Shown piece by piece: positions 47,051-57,410 of a stretch of DNA of 64,000 bases (the stretch's first letter is position 1; every line of letters starts with the position of its first letter). Location: assembly GCA_033807775.1 (NCBI GenBank), contig CM066324.1:132795501-132859500 (forward strand), given 5' to 3'. Below the pieces are notes generated by a model. That model saw nothing but the letters and a program-made list of their open reading frames with translations, made no database searches and was not told the DNA's origin. Position numbers and translations under genes: made by a program. The DNA comes from Saussurea involucrata. Lineage: Eukaryota > Streptophyta > Magnoliopsida > Asterales > Asteraceae.

Positions 47051-48020
47051 TTGTGTAAGAAGAGATCTGGATCCTTTCACTTTTAATCTCACACCCACCC
47101 ATGAATTGTGCTTCTCACGGGAATCGATCCGGTGCATCTCAAGGGTGGAGGGTAGAGATCCCTTCACACCATAACTTTCCTTCTCACCGGAACCCAACCC
47201 TATATATATAATCATCTTTTTTCATATTTATATAATTACAGAGTAGGTGCAAGTGCTTGGTCTCTTATGTATGCTTCAATACCAAAAAAGTTGCAGAGCT
47301 TGTACAACGATGGCTACAAACTGGTTTGCAACTTCCCCTTTTTCTCTTCACAGTTTTAGAATGGTGATGTGTCATAGTGTCGACATTTATGTTTTTTTAT
47401 AATGTCTTATATCACAGGTTGTATTCACCAATGAATCAAATATCGAACGGTGGAAGAACAAGCGACAGGTGGCCGTGGATTCCAAAATTGGAAGACTAGA
47501 CGGGCTCATCAAGCTCGTGAAGGTCCCAATTCAGGTGCTTTTCAACTCCGTGTCCATAATGAAAAATGCACAGCTTTAGAAATTTGCAATGATTACCCTT
47601 TTTAGTTAATTAAATGACAATTTTACCCTTGATGACATAGAGACTAATGAATTTTGCGTGTCATGATTAAGGGTAGAATTGGAAATGCACTTGCTTTTGA
47701 AAGTGTATGCCTTATTCTAGGACAAAGTACGATAGAAATGTGGACCAATTATTTTGGGACGGAGGGGGTATTTGGTTTGGTTGTAGTCTCCAACTGTCTT
47801 GTTGTATAACTTGAAAATGTGTATATATACAGGTGTTCATTGCTTGTGGTGTAAGTAAAGGGAAAGAAGAGGACCCTTTTCGCAAACCCCAAACCGGAAT
47901 GTGGCGCATCATGGAACAACAATTCAACTCCGGAATTCCGATTGATATGGATCAGTATTGTCCTTTCTTGCATAACTTTATCTGGTCCTTTGGTTAAATG
48001 ACCTTCGGTCACACACACAC

Positions 48021-48061
<41 letters not shown>

Positions 48062-48295
48062 CATATAGGGTTGGGTTCCGGTGAGAAGTTGAGGTTAACG
48101 TGAGAAGTGATTATCAACCGTTGGATGAGAAATGGACGCACATTAGGATGAGATGCAGCTATATAAGATGCACCGAGGTGCATTAGATCAATTCCCTTCT
48201 AAGGCGCAATTCATGGGAGGGCATTTGATTAATAGTGATCACTGGTTCAGATCCACTTCTCACGTTAACCTCAACTTCTCACACGATCCTTCGCC

Positions 48296-48328
<33 letters not shown>

Positions 48329-48985
48329 GTTCAGGGGAAAACCCCAAAAAATGAAAAAAACTGAAAAACACTCTGATAACCGTTCATCTGGTCGGTGTGC
48401 ACATGTGCATGCAAGTAATTAAAGCTGTTCATTTGGTTTTTATGCATGTGTGAATGTTACAAATTACTTGTATGCACATGTGCTTACCGTCCAAATGAAA
48501 GGTTACTATGGTGTTCCTCAAATTTTCATTTTTTTGGGGGTTTCCCTTGAACCTGGCCCTATATATATATATATATATCCGTGAACTTGAATGTCATTTC
48601 CATACATAAGAATGGCTAAAATTCTGTCAGAAAATCATGGATTTTAAAAAACAACTGTCAGAGGTCGTTTAGCTAAATAACCTTAACTGTATCTACTCTT
48701 ATAGGTCCTTTTATGTTGGTGATGCTGCTGGAAGAATAAATGATCATAGTGATGCTGATAAGAAGTTTGCAGAGGTGATATATATTCATTTCTGCCCGTA
48801 AATAGTTCGATTTTATGCATCTGTCTTCCTCTTTGTCAGTAAATAGTTCTGTTTTTACGGGCCCGTCTTCATTTCCACTGGTCGTGATAACATGTTCGTT
48901 TCTCGTAAAATTGAGAATTTACTGATTGTGGTTGCAGGCCATTGGATTGAAGTTTCACCTTCCTGAAGAATACTTTGATGCATGA
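37932..48985 (+). CDS. ZDP: DNA 3'-phosphatase with four PARP-type zinc fingers (ZDP-like)
   Basis: 23 exons, phase-consistent, give 726 residues (701 if the ATG at 38007 is used): 37932-38237, 38460-38519, 38973-39026, 39280-39333, 39475-39678, 40059-40118, 40486-40539, 41148-41201, 41600-41653, 41828-42031, 42437-42496, 42847-42900, 43059-43262, 43377-43433, 45507-45560, 45935-46009, 46102-46158, 46273-46349, 47242-47323, 47418-47534, 47833-47954, 48705-48774, 48938-48985. Exons 1, 5, 10 and 13 each encode a PARP-type finger (SSCKKC...WHHxxCF), which in the family binds nicks and gaps. The C-terminus is the HAD phosphatase of PNKP: FDFDGCL, VVFTNESN and FYVGDAAGR. No kinase domain, as in Arabidopsis ZDP, which removes 3'-phosphates in base-excision repair and ROS1-type demethylation and has three fingers. 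The extra N-terminal 25 residues (RISFLSRNPR) could be an organelle presequence. Introns carry many TEs. Confidence 0.93.
38607..38928 (-). mobile_element. tRNA-derived SINE in ZDP intron 2
   Basis: On the minus strand, A box TAGCTCAGTTGG (about 38903-38914) and B box GGTTCGATTCC (38839-38849) are followed by a body of about 230 bp and an oligo-A tail. A 16-bp duplication GTTTTATCTGCTTCAT / GTTTTATCTTCTTCAT (one mismatch) flanks it at 38591-38606 and 38929-38944. It differs from the SINE family at 7925 and 12852. Confidence 0.9.
38973..42900 (+). repeat. Five-exon tandem duplication within ZDP
   Basis: Exons 3-7 (38973-40539) are repeated as exons 8-12 (41148-42900), offset 2.2-2.4 kb, together with recognisable introns (for example GGTAGGGAGATGTGGTACTT after exons 3 and 8). 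The fingers of exons 5 and 10 are identical in all 68 residues; I count four nucleotide differences in 204, all synonymous. Confidence 0.9.
43793..44066. mobile_element. Tourist-type MITE 1 of 3 in ZDP intron 14
   Basis: GGGGTTGTTTGATACATGG and CAAACCAAACGCCCCC ends, with TAA before and TTAA after. GGAATTGAATTCC-like interior. Confidence 0.75.
44071..44705. mobile_element. Tourist-type MITE 2 of 3 in ZDP intron 14
   Basis: Arms of about 210 bp are inverted copies (GGGGCTGTTTGGTTCGCTGA ... CAAACCAAACGCCCCC) around a GGTGGTGGC-rich core. TTAA separates it from both neighbours. Gly/Trp-rich frames over the core are rejected as genes. Confidence 0.8.
44710..45332. mobile_element. Tourist-type MITE 3 of 3, core inverted relative to copy 2
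   Basis: Left arm identical in type to copy 2, but the GC-rich core (CCACCACCG...) is the reverse complement of that in copy 2. Right end CCAAACGCCCCC is followed by TAA at 45333-45335, matching the TAA at 43790-43792. Confidence 0.8.
46516..46716. mobile_element. Foldback MITE family 1 copy, ZDP intron 18
   Basis: AGGTTCAGGCGAAACCTC ... GAGGTTTTCCACTGAACCT, arms containing GTAGCCCTTCGTCCGGACG and its inverted counterpart, GCACTTGTGCAT loops, bordered by (TA)n/(GA)n. Confidence 0.85.
46743..47007. mobile_element. TIR MITE family 3, ZDP intron 18
   Basis: GGGTGCGTTTCATTTGCAAA ... TTTGTAAATGAAACGCACCC, with the inverted repeat extending about 50 bp to TTTGTACAAACTATACAAACC. Flanked by TA repeats. 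Confidence 0.85.
47051..47201 (-). mobile_element. MITE family 2 copy (partial), ZDP intron 18
   Basis: Ends ...TTCTCACCGGAACCCAACCC, the complement of the family start, with GAATTGTG and GGTGCATCTC words of the family. Left part diverged. (TA)n on both sides. Confidence 0.7.
48067..48295 (+). mobile_element. MITE family 2 copy, ZDP intron 21
   Basis: AGGGTTGGGTTCCGGTGAGAAG ... CTTCTCACACGATCCTTCGCC, with inner inverted AACGTGAGAAGTG / CACTTCTCACGTT. Lies between (TA)n tracts. Confidence 0.85.
48327..48560. mobile_element. Foldback MITE family 1 copy, ZDP intron 21
   Basis: AGGTTCAGGGGAAAACCCC ... GGGGGTTTCCCTTGAACCTGG, arms TCATCTGGTCGGT / ACCGTCCAAATGA, bordered by (TA)n and (AG)n. Confidence 0.85.
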
Positions 48986-49879
48986 AGATTGAAGATGATG
49001 GTTTTTTGGGATTTTTACTGTGATATGCTTCCTGTAATCTATGCAATTAGTGTTTACCCTCACTTCCAATGCTTTTGTTTGATCAAAAACTTGTTTCCAG
49101 TCCATGTTTTGTTTTCTTTCAAAAAGATCGATTGAACAAGTAACAGGTAAAAAACAAAATATAAAATGAATTGAAAATCGTTGGGGTAAAAGAGTGAAAA
49201 GTCTAAAATATCATGATTAGATTAACGGTATGTTTGTTAGCAGCTTAACGGCTTAATGAGATTTAAAGTTTACTCGGTCAGCTATACATGAACTGTTTCA
49301 TTGTTTGTAGTGACTTGATGATATAGAAAGTAAATTGGTTATTCAATAAGCTTTTAAGGGGAAGTTTTATGTAGAAAGTCAAGTTTTTTCAAACTTGTCC
49401 CTTCCACCTATGAATAAACCTTCTCAATCTATACAGACAAATTAATTGACACGAACACTTTTACTTATACAAGTCTTAATGAAAAAACAATCAAACTATA
49501 TAAATATATAATTAGATTAACGGGTTGTTTTCTTACAACATGTTAACTTTCATGGTTTGGACAGGCATCCTTTCAACCATATATAAGTGTTCCTTAAAGG
49601 CTTAATCATTAAGCCAAAGGACTATACTAGAATAATCCAGTACCCCTCACTTATCCTCAAACAAATTAATACAATAAATGCCTCAAAAATAATCCAACCT
49701 TCTCTTTTGCCTCTTTAAAACCCATTAGTCTACCGTTCCCCTGACATACAACTTAACCCATACACGACGCATGACTTAATGGGAAAAAAATAAACAACAG
49801 AATTTATCCACACTGACAACTTAAAGTACACAATCTTGTGAGATGCTCCCAAAGTTACACTACAAGATTTTATTAGATT
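48986..49879. other. Convergent 3' flanks of ZDP and the acidic protein gene
   Basis: No gene recognised. Around 49210-49420 inverted words AGCAGCTTAACGGCTTAATGAG resemble parts of other MITEs (compare 14695-14800), so a decayed repeat is likely. Confidence 0.35.
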
Positions 49880-50305
49880 TCATTTCTTCTTCCCACCACC
49901 AATCTCACCTTCTACAATCGCATGTCTCGTTAACACAATCTCCTTCACAAGATTTTTATACTGAAAGGGTCTAACCGCGGCTCGCAAGAATTGACCCGGT
50001 GGAATCCGGCTCTTCTTGATCTTCTTCATCCTCGGCCCATACCCCAACTTCTCCCATTCTTCCGGGCTTATTTTGGCCCGACCACGCAACTCATCCTCAC
50101 CATTCTCACCTTCTTCCTCCACCTTCCTCCGCTTCTCTTCCATCACCCGCGATTGCTTCTCATACAACTTCGTCGTCATTTGAACACTTCGTCGTGCCAT
50201 AACTTCCATTTCTTCATTCTTATTCACCGCCTTCTCAAACTCCTCTTCCCAATACTTCTCATCTTCTTCCAAACTCGACCCATCATCACCATCATCGTCA
50301 TCGTC

Positions 50306-50350
<45 letters not shown>

Positions 50351-51646
50351 TACATTCACCACTATATCATCTTCATCCTCATCTTCAATCCAATCTGAAA
50401 CTTCGGTTTTTAAACCACCATCATCGATCTCATCGGGGGCATCACAACCCAACTCCATTTCTTCCAACTTAGCCTTCCATTCTTTCGTATACGGATGAAG
50501 CAACTCAATCGGATGATTCCCAAGTACAAACTCCAAACACTTTGACTTCTTTTCATCGCTCGCTTTCTCAAACGCCTTAACCACATCATCCACAAACGCC
50601 TTCGGGTTTACCCTCAAAATCTTGCACAACCCGCCAAAATACGTACACATTTCCACCCCACCATCATCGCGTTCCAACTCACACATAAAATCTTGTTCGG
50701 TTGCAGGATCAAGAAGCGGTGCCATTGCCTTAAAAAACTCATCTTGGGGCTCAAATCTGCATTGATAAACCGGTCTCTTTACGTATATTATATCGGGTCT
50801 CATCCATGCTGCACATTTTGTGATCAAAGATCTTGTTTGATTCCCAAGCCTACCCATTAGATTCCACTTATCTAATCTTTGTTTTCCAGCTTCAACCACA
50901 ACTTCACTAACAAGAGTCCATTGCTCCCATGGCAGCTCCGAAACTCTCCACTTTGGATGGCGAACAAACACCCAAAAGTATCGAAATCCAACGCTTCGAT
51001 CCATGGATTCCAATCTTTGCCCAAAATCTTGACTCATTTCGAACTGTTCGATCTTTTCCCACTCTTCTTGATCCCTAACTTCGCCAATCAAGGTCACGTT
51101 TTCGTCCGAAAAACGACCACGAATTGGCTCACCAAGCACCACACCGCGCCACGAATACGGCCCGAATTCACCGTACTTGTACCAATCATATGGGTGTTTA
51201 AGATTCGGATCGTCTTTCTCCATAAACTGAACCATTCGATCGTACCCCAAACCGATCATCTGCAACTCCTCTTCTGAGAAATTGTTGGGGTAATTACCAT
51301 GGGGATTCTTGAGCCTATAGAAGAGGTTTTCGGCGAGCTTTTTGCTCTTTCGGCGAGCGTTTCGCTTCGCTTCCCTACGTAGCTCGGCATTGCCTTCGAT
51401 TCGGCCGGTGGAGGTTCCACCTGGCTGTTTCTTGCTACGGCCGGCATATGATCGAACACTTGGTGTGCATGACGAGGTTTTTGGTTTTGATTGAAACAAA
51501 CATTTGGGTGATGAGATTTTAGGCGATGAGTGAATTGGGATTAGGGTTTTGTAGAATGGGTTTGAGAATTTGGGGAGGGGATAAGGTGTGAAGGTGGAGA
51601 AATAGGGGTTTAGGGTTTTAGAGAGGGAGGGGTTTTGACGAAGCAT
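49880..51646 (-). CDS. Plant-conserved acidic protein, likely organelle-targeted (unnamed)
   Basis: Single exon, 588 residues. The first about 65 residues are rich in Ser, Thr, Pro and Lys/Arg and almost free of acidic residues (LPKFSNPFYKTLIPIHSSPK), typical of a chloroplast transit peptide. A basic stretch (RREAKRNARRKSKK, about 90-103) follows, then a long globular region with PYDWYKYGEFGPYSWRG, FRYFWVFVRHPKWRVSELPW and HPIELLHPYTKEWKAKLEE. Residues about 425-460 are an almost pure Asp tract, followed by a charged helix and a conserved-looking end, GYGPRMKKIKKSRIPPGQFL. I recall similar proteins only as plant nuclear-encoded plastid proteins and cannot name the gene or reaction; a role in plastid gene expression is a guess. 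The start codon is the only good candidate. A MULE begins about 60 bp upstream of it, so core promoter sequence may lie within the TE. Confidence 0.88.
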
Positions 51647-51708
51647 TTTGCAGTCGGTGAAAGAGAAGAGATAAGCTCCGGTTTTATGTACGGAAGATGT
51701 TTTTTTTT

Positions 51709-53008
51709 GGAAATTTGATTAAAATACCTGAGTTTGACTTTGATTTGTCAAAATACTTTTTTTTTTCAGTTTTGCCCAAATACCCATTTTTTTTCCGCGA
51801 TGTAGCCCGCGATCGCGGGCCAGGGTCTTTTTTGAATTTTTTTTACACGGGGTGTGTCCCGCGGTGGTTTCATTTTTGATGATTTTGAATTCAAATTTAC
51901 ACTTTCACCCCTTATACTTATTTATTTACTTTACTTTATACCTTTTATTTTCATAATTTTAATTTTACATTTAACACATAATCGTTTATTAACTAAAATA
52001 CGTTTTAATTTTAACAAGTTACACCATTATAATCGTCTCTTCGATACGTTCGAAATGAGCCCAATATTGATTTTTTTTGGATTTATATATTTTAATATAT
52101 ATCATATACACTACATAAAAATATTTTTTATATTTAAAATTCATACCCTTATAGTTAATTATTTAATTTATGGTACTCTTATAGTTAAAATATGTTTTAT
52201 TTATTTTATTATCGATGATCCAAGTGTAAGTATTAAAAATTGGCGGAGGCTTTGTGATGGACAAACATCGATCCTTTTGTGCATATTCTGTAACTGCAAA
52301 TACTTCAGCTCCAAACACACATGAATCATCATTCTCCAAATACCCATTTTCACAATTCTTAAATGAGTCAAGTGATACCAACTTGTCAAAACCCCATTTC
52401 ATATATTCTTCTCGTGAAACCTTGTCCTATTGCCATCCACGATATCTATAAACACATGCAAATAATAATAATTTAAAATGATTTAATGAATTAGTTAATA
52501 TATGATTATTATGTTAATGCGATAGGAGTGTAAAACAAAATTGAAAATACGTTAAAAATGAATTTTAAATATAAAAAATATTTTTATGTAGTGTATGATA
52601 TATATTAAAATATATAAATCCAAAAAAATTCAATATTGGGCTCATTTCGAACGTATCGAAGAGGCGATTATAATGGTGTAACTTGTTAAAATTAAAACGT
52701 ATTTTTTTAACGTATTTTAATTAATAAACGATTATCTGTGTTAAATGTAAAATTAAAATTATGAAAGTAAAAGGTATAAAGTAAGTAAGTAAATAAGTAT
52801 AGGGGGTGAGAGTGTAAATTTGAATTCAAAATCATCAAAAATGAAACCATCGCGGGACACACCCCGTGATCGCGGGGTAAATTTTTTTCAAAAAGACCCT
52901 GGCTCACGATCGCGGGCTCCATCGCGAAAAAAAGGTATTTTGGGAAAACTGAAAAAATGGTATTTTGGTAAGTCAAAGTCAAACTTATAGTATTTTAATT
53001 AAATTCCC
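51709..53008. mobile_element. Pack-MULE-like element carrying a MATH-domain exon
   Basis: Inverted ends GGAAATTTGATTAAAATACC / GGTATTTTAATTAAATTCCC, then AGTTTGACTTTGA words, CGCGATCGCGGG cores and long inner arms (51890-52140 against 52530-52800) that are reverse complements. The flanks are T runs, so the 9-bp duplication seen in sister copies cannot be proved here. The unique centre (52200-52450) contains a host gene fragment on the minus strand. Confidence 0.75.
52205..52445 (-). pseudogene. Captured MATH/TRAF-like domain fragment
   Basis: Minus-strand reading MKWGFDKLVSLDSFKNCENG, YLENDDSCVFGAEVFAVTEY, then CLSITKPPPIFNTYTWIIDN. GF-KL-SL, GYL-DDSCVFGAEVFV and the YTWxIxN start of a next repeat are signatures of plant tandem MATH (TRAF-like) proteins. 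A stop lies a few codons upstream (YRYRGWQ, stop). A TTTATAG acceptor-like word precedes 52445, so the piece looks like one exon taken with part of its intron. Confidence 0.75.
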
Positions 53009-53043
53009 TTTTTTTATTCATATGTAAATTTTCAAATAATTAT

Positions 53044-56000
53044 GGGAATTTAATTAAAATACCCAAAGTTTGACTTTGACTTATCAAAATATCCATTTTC
53101 TCTCTGATTTTGCCAAAATACCCATTTTTTCCGCGATTGGGTCTGCGATCGCGGGATAGGGTGTTTTTTGAAAATATAGTCATCCGTGATCGTGGAAGAG
53201 TGTCCCGCGATTGAATCAAATTTGTGACTTTTGAATTGAATTTACACTTTCAACCCCTATACTTATTTACTTACTTTACTTTATACCTTTTACTTTCATA
53301 ATTTTAACTAGTCTTTGGCTCGCCCGTTGCGCGACGATCAAATTTGTGTTTTAAGTTAATTATTTGATGTTTAATAGTTGTTGAATAATTTTGTGACACA
53401 TACAATAATTGATAAAAAGAAAACAAAAAATCCACAAATAGGAAATATTATCTTGAAGTTAAAAATATGTCTATTAAGTTTGACACCTATTATAAATGTT
53501 GTTAATAAATGAATTTATCAAACGAATACACAATAATTGCATATTTATATTTTTTAAAAAGGTTCGAACTCATAATCCAAAAGTCAGTTGATAAGTGATA
53601 TCTTATTTTTTCCAAATAATTAAATCTCTTATGATAATTCTAAGGGTGTTTCGTTGACAGAATAGAATTTGATAGAATCGTAATTCGTCAAATGAATTCA
53701 ACTTTGAAGTAAAAATTGATATGAAATTGCAAAAATAAAATCACGACATTTTAGTGATTATTTGTATCAAATCACATACTAATTTCAACAAATTCCATAC
53801 TAATCACGACACATTAATTAAATCCCATATACACATTAATTCGTATATATTTATGATATTTAATAATATAATAAATCCAAAAATATTCAATATTGGGCTC
53901 ATTTCGAAGGTATTGACGAAACGATTACAATGATAAAATTTGTAAAAAATAGAAATGTTTTTTTAATGTATTTTAGTTCATATACATTATTTATGTTTAT
54001 ATGATAAGAGTATAAAATGAAAAATAAAAAGTAAGTGATTAAAAGTAAACTACCTACATAATTATAAGGGTACTAAATGTAATTTTATAAATTAAAAAAA
54101 TTGAATTAAGGAGAGATTTAAGGAGGAGTAAATGTGGGTGTGCTAATTGAACTTATAATGTAAATTGCGTCCAGATACATGTTTAGGCGAGAAAATACTA
54201 AAGTCGACTCACCAGAAGACGACACGTGGTATGCTAGTTACTTATTTATTATATGTATAGATGATAATTAAGATTAACGAAGGCATAATTGGATATATAC
54301 GATTATTATGCGTAAAATAAGTTTATTTTAGGGATAAAAGAAGGGTAATTTTTTTTTGAATTATAAATGAATAATTAACATTAATTAGTCAAAATGAAGT
54401 TAACTCTATAATAAAATTGAATTTAAAAAAATGAAACTATATCAATAACTTGAATTTAAACTTAGAAGTAAATCCCGTATTTTTTGGATTACGGATTTTT
54501 TTTGAATTTATTATAAGTATGGATATGCACGTATGTATCTAAAGATATACGCTTATTATGGGTAAAATAAGTTTATTTTTGGGATAAAATAAAGGTAAAG
54601 TTTTTTGAATTAGAAATGAAACTATATCATTAATTAGTCAAAATGAAGTTAAATCTAGAATAAAATTGAATTTAAAAATGAAACTATATCAATAATTTGA
54701 ATTTAAACTTAGAAGTTTATACCGTATTTTTTGGATTACTATACACGATGGAGATTTTTTTGAATTTATTATAAGTATGGATATGTACGTATGTATCAAA
54801 AATATTCAATATTGGGCTTATTTCGAATGTATTGACGAAATGGTATAATTTGTAAAAAATAGAAATATTTTTTTAATGCATTTTAGTTCATATAGAAATG
54901 AATAATTAACATTAATTAGTCAAAATGAAGTTAACTCTATAATAAAATTGAATTTAAAAAAAATGAAACTATATCAATAATTTGAAATTAAACTTAGAAG
55001 TAAATCCCGTATTTTTTGGATTATGGATTTTTTTTTAATTTATTATAAGTATGGATATGTACGTATGTATCTAATGATATACACTTATAATGGGTAAAAT
55101 AAGTTTATTTTTAGGATAAAATAAGGGTAATTTTTTTGGAATTAGAAATGAATAATTAACATTAATTAGATTACTATACACGATGGAGATTTTTTTAACA
55201 TTAACTTTAACTTTAGTTTGAAATAAAGTTTGGAAGTTTTTTGATATACCGTATTTTTTGGGATTACTATACGCAATGGAGATTTTTTTGAATTTATTAT
55301 AAGTATGGATATGTACGTATGTATCAAAAAATATTCAATACTGGGCTTATTTCGAAGGTATTGACGAAACGATTACAATTGTATAATTTATAAAAAATAG
55401 AAATGTTTTTTAATGCATTTTAGTTCATATACATTATTTATGTTTATATGATAAGAGTCTAAAAAAAATAAAAAAAAATAAGGGATTAAAAGTAAACTAC
55501 ATAGGTAATTATAAGGGTAGTAAATGTAAGGTATAAATATAAAAATTTTAATTATGGAGAGATTTAATGAGGAGTGAATGTGTGTGTGTTAATTGAACCT
55601 ATAATGTAAAGGCGTCCAGATACATGTTTAGGCGGGAAAACAATAAAGCCGACTCATCAGACGACGACACGTGGCAATGTAGTTACTTATTTATTATATG
55701 TATAGATTTTACATTTAACACATATAATCGTTTATTAACTAAAATACGTTAAAAATACGTTTTAATTTTAACAAGTTACACCATTATAATCGTCTCTTCG
55801 ATACATTCGAAATGAGACCAATATTGAATTTTTTTGATTTATATATTTTAATATATATCATATACACTACATAAAAAATATATAAATAAAAAAATTCAAT
55901 ATTGGGCTCATTTCGAACGTATCGAAGAGACGATTATAATGGTGTAACTTGTTAAAATTAAAACGTATTTTTAACGTATTTTAGTTAATAAACGATTATA

Positions 56001-56280
56001 TGTGTTAAATGTAAAATTAAAATTATGAAAGTAAAAGGTATAAAGTAAAGTAAGTAAATAAGTATAGGGGTTGAAAGTGTAAATTCAATTCAAAAGTCAC
56101 AAATTTGATTCAATCGCGGGACACTCTTCCGCGATCGCGGATGACTATATTTTCAAAAAACACCCTATCCCGCGATCGCGGATCCAATCGCAGAAAAAAT
56201 GACTATTTTGGCAAAATCAGAGAGAAAACGGGTATTTTGGTAAGTCAAAGTCAACCTTTGGGTATTTTAATTAAATTCCC
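53044..56280. mobile_element. MULE-family element, TSD AATAATTAT, split by a Helitron
   Basis: Inverted ends GGGAATTTAATTAAAATACC and GGTATTTTAATTAAATTCCC with CGCGATCGCGGG-type cores; perfect 9-bp duplication AATAATTAT at 53035-53043 and 56281-56289. Without the Helitron 53308-55706 it is about 840 bp, with arms like those of the neighbour at 51709-53008 but without its host exon. Confidence 0.85.
53308..55706 (-). mobile_element. Non-autonomous Helitron inside the MULE
   Basis: On the minus strand it starts A/TCTATACATATAATAAATAAG and ends TCGCGCAACGGGCGA, GCCAAAGA, CTAG/T. Joining the flanks gives TCATAATTTTAA+TTTTACATTTAACA, exactly the uninterrupted sequence of the sister MULE at 51951-51974. 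The body has a second 5' end copy at 54123-54261 (similar to 55570-55706) and repeated blocks (about 53878, 54797, 55325; and 54477, 54727, 55012, 55252). No Rep/helicase. Confidence 0.88.
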
Positions 56281-56368
56281 AATAATTATTCATGTGTGTA
56301 TCTTTCTATTAAACAAAAATTGGCTATTTTAGGTGTTATTTGATTTTATGGATATGGATTTTAAAGTA

Positions 56369-56762
56369 GGGAAATTAATTAAAATACCCCAAGTTTGACT
56401 TTGCTTTACCAAAATACCCTAAATCTCTTTTAGTTTGCAAAAATGTCACAATTTTCCGCGGTGGGCCCCGCGTTCACGGGCCCACACCCACGTGTCACAA
56501 AGTTTCGGCCTGGCCCGCGGTGGTTCCTCGCGATGGGCCCGCGATAGGCCAAAATTGTCACCGCGGGCAGGGACCAAACTTGTCATCGCGACCATAGTTG
56601 GGGGGCTCTACGGGACATTTTGCCTAAACCTGGGTGACACGTGGGCTGGGCCCGTGATTGCGGGGCCCACCGCGGAAATTTAGGGCATTTTGGTAAACCG
56701 GTAGAGATTTAGGGTATTTTGGTAAGAAGGTGTCAAACTTATGGTATTTTAATTAATTTCCC
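56369..56762. mobile_element. MULE-family MITE, TSD TTTAAAGTA
   Basis: GGGAAATTAATTAAAATACC and GGTATTTTAATTAATTTCCC ends; perfect 9-bp duplication TTTAAAGTA at 56360-56368 and 56763-56771. Interior rich in GCGGTGGGCCCCGCG-like palindromes. Confidence 0.88.
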
Positions 56763-56771
56763 TTTAAAGTA

Positions 56772-56943
56772 ATTGGAAGAAATTAAAATAGATGATTCAT
56801 TTGACCAAATTTTAAATTATATATTTGGTTAACTTATAAAATGATGAAATTATTTAAAATATGATAAAAATGATGAAATAAATAATCAAAAAATAGTTAA
56901 AAAAATAATAGTAATTGATAATTAAAATATATTGATTAATATT

Positions 56944-56996
<53 letters not shown>

Positions 56997-57410
56997 TTTA
57001 TATGATCAATAATATCTCTGAAAAATTAAAAATTAAAAATTTCATAGTTTTTAGTTAATATTAATTAATAATAATAAAATTTAAAAATTTAATATTTATT
57101 TATAATAATAGTTAATTAATAATAATAAGGGCAATATTGGAATATTCGCAAAAAGTACTCAAAAGCTATTCCAAATAGCGTTTTAAAAAGCTAGCTTATT
57201 GTCATCTAAACATGTATCCAGAAAAAAACCTAGCTTATAAGCTAGTTTTTTGTGTGTGCCAACGATGCCTTAATATTGCCGAAAAAAACCTCTCTCAAAT
57301 CTTCAAAAATTCTAAAATTGCATAAAAGTAGATAACTAGATAATAAGGTAAAATCAAAGACAAAGGCAATTTCGTACTTTTACATATAATCATCGTAATG
57401 GAAAAGAAAT
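56772..57410. other. Intergenic; (TA)n tract and MITE remnant
   Basis: (TA)n at about 56948-56991. At 57170-57275 AAGCTAGCTTATTGTCATC and CTAGCTTATAAGCTAGTTTT match the interior of the MITE at 16680-17026. No gene. Confidence 0.45.

Noticed and set aside
49991..50398. 135-residue plus-strand frame with Ile/His runs
   Set aside because: Antisense of the Asp-tract region of the acidic protein gene.
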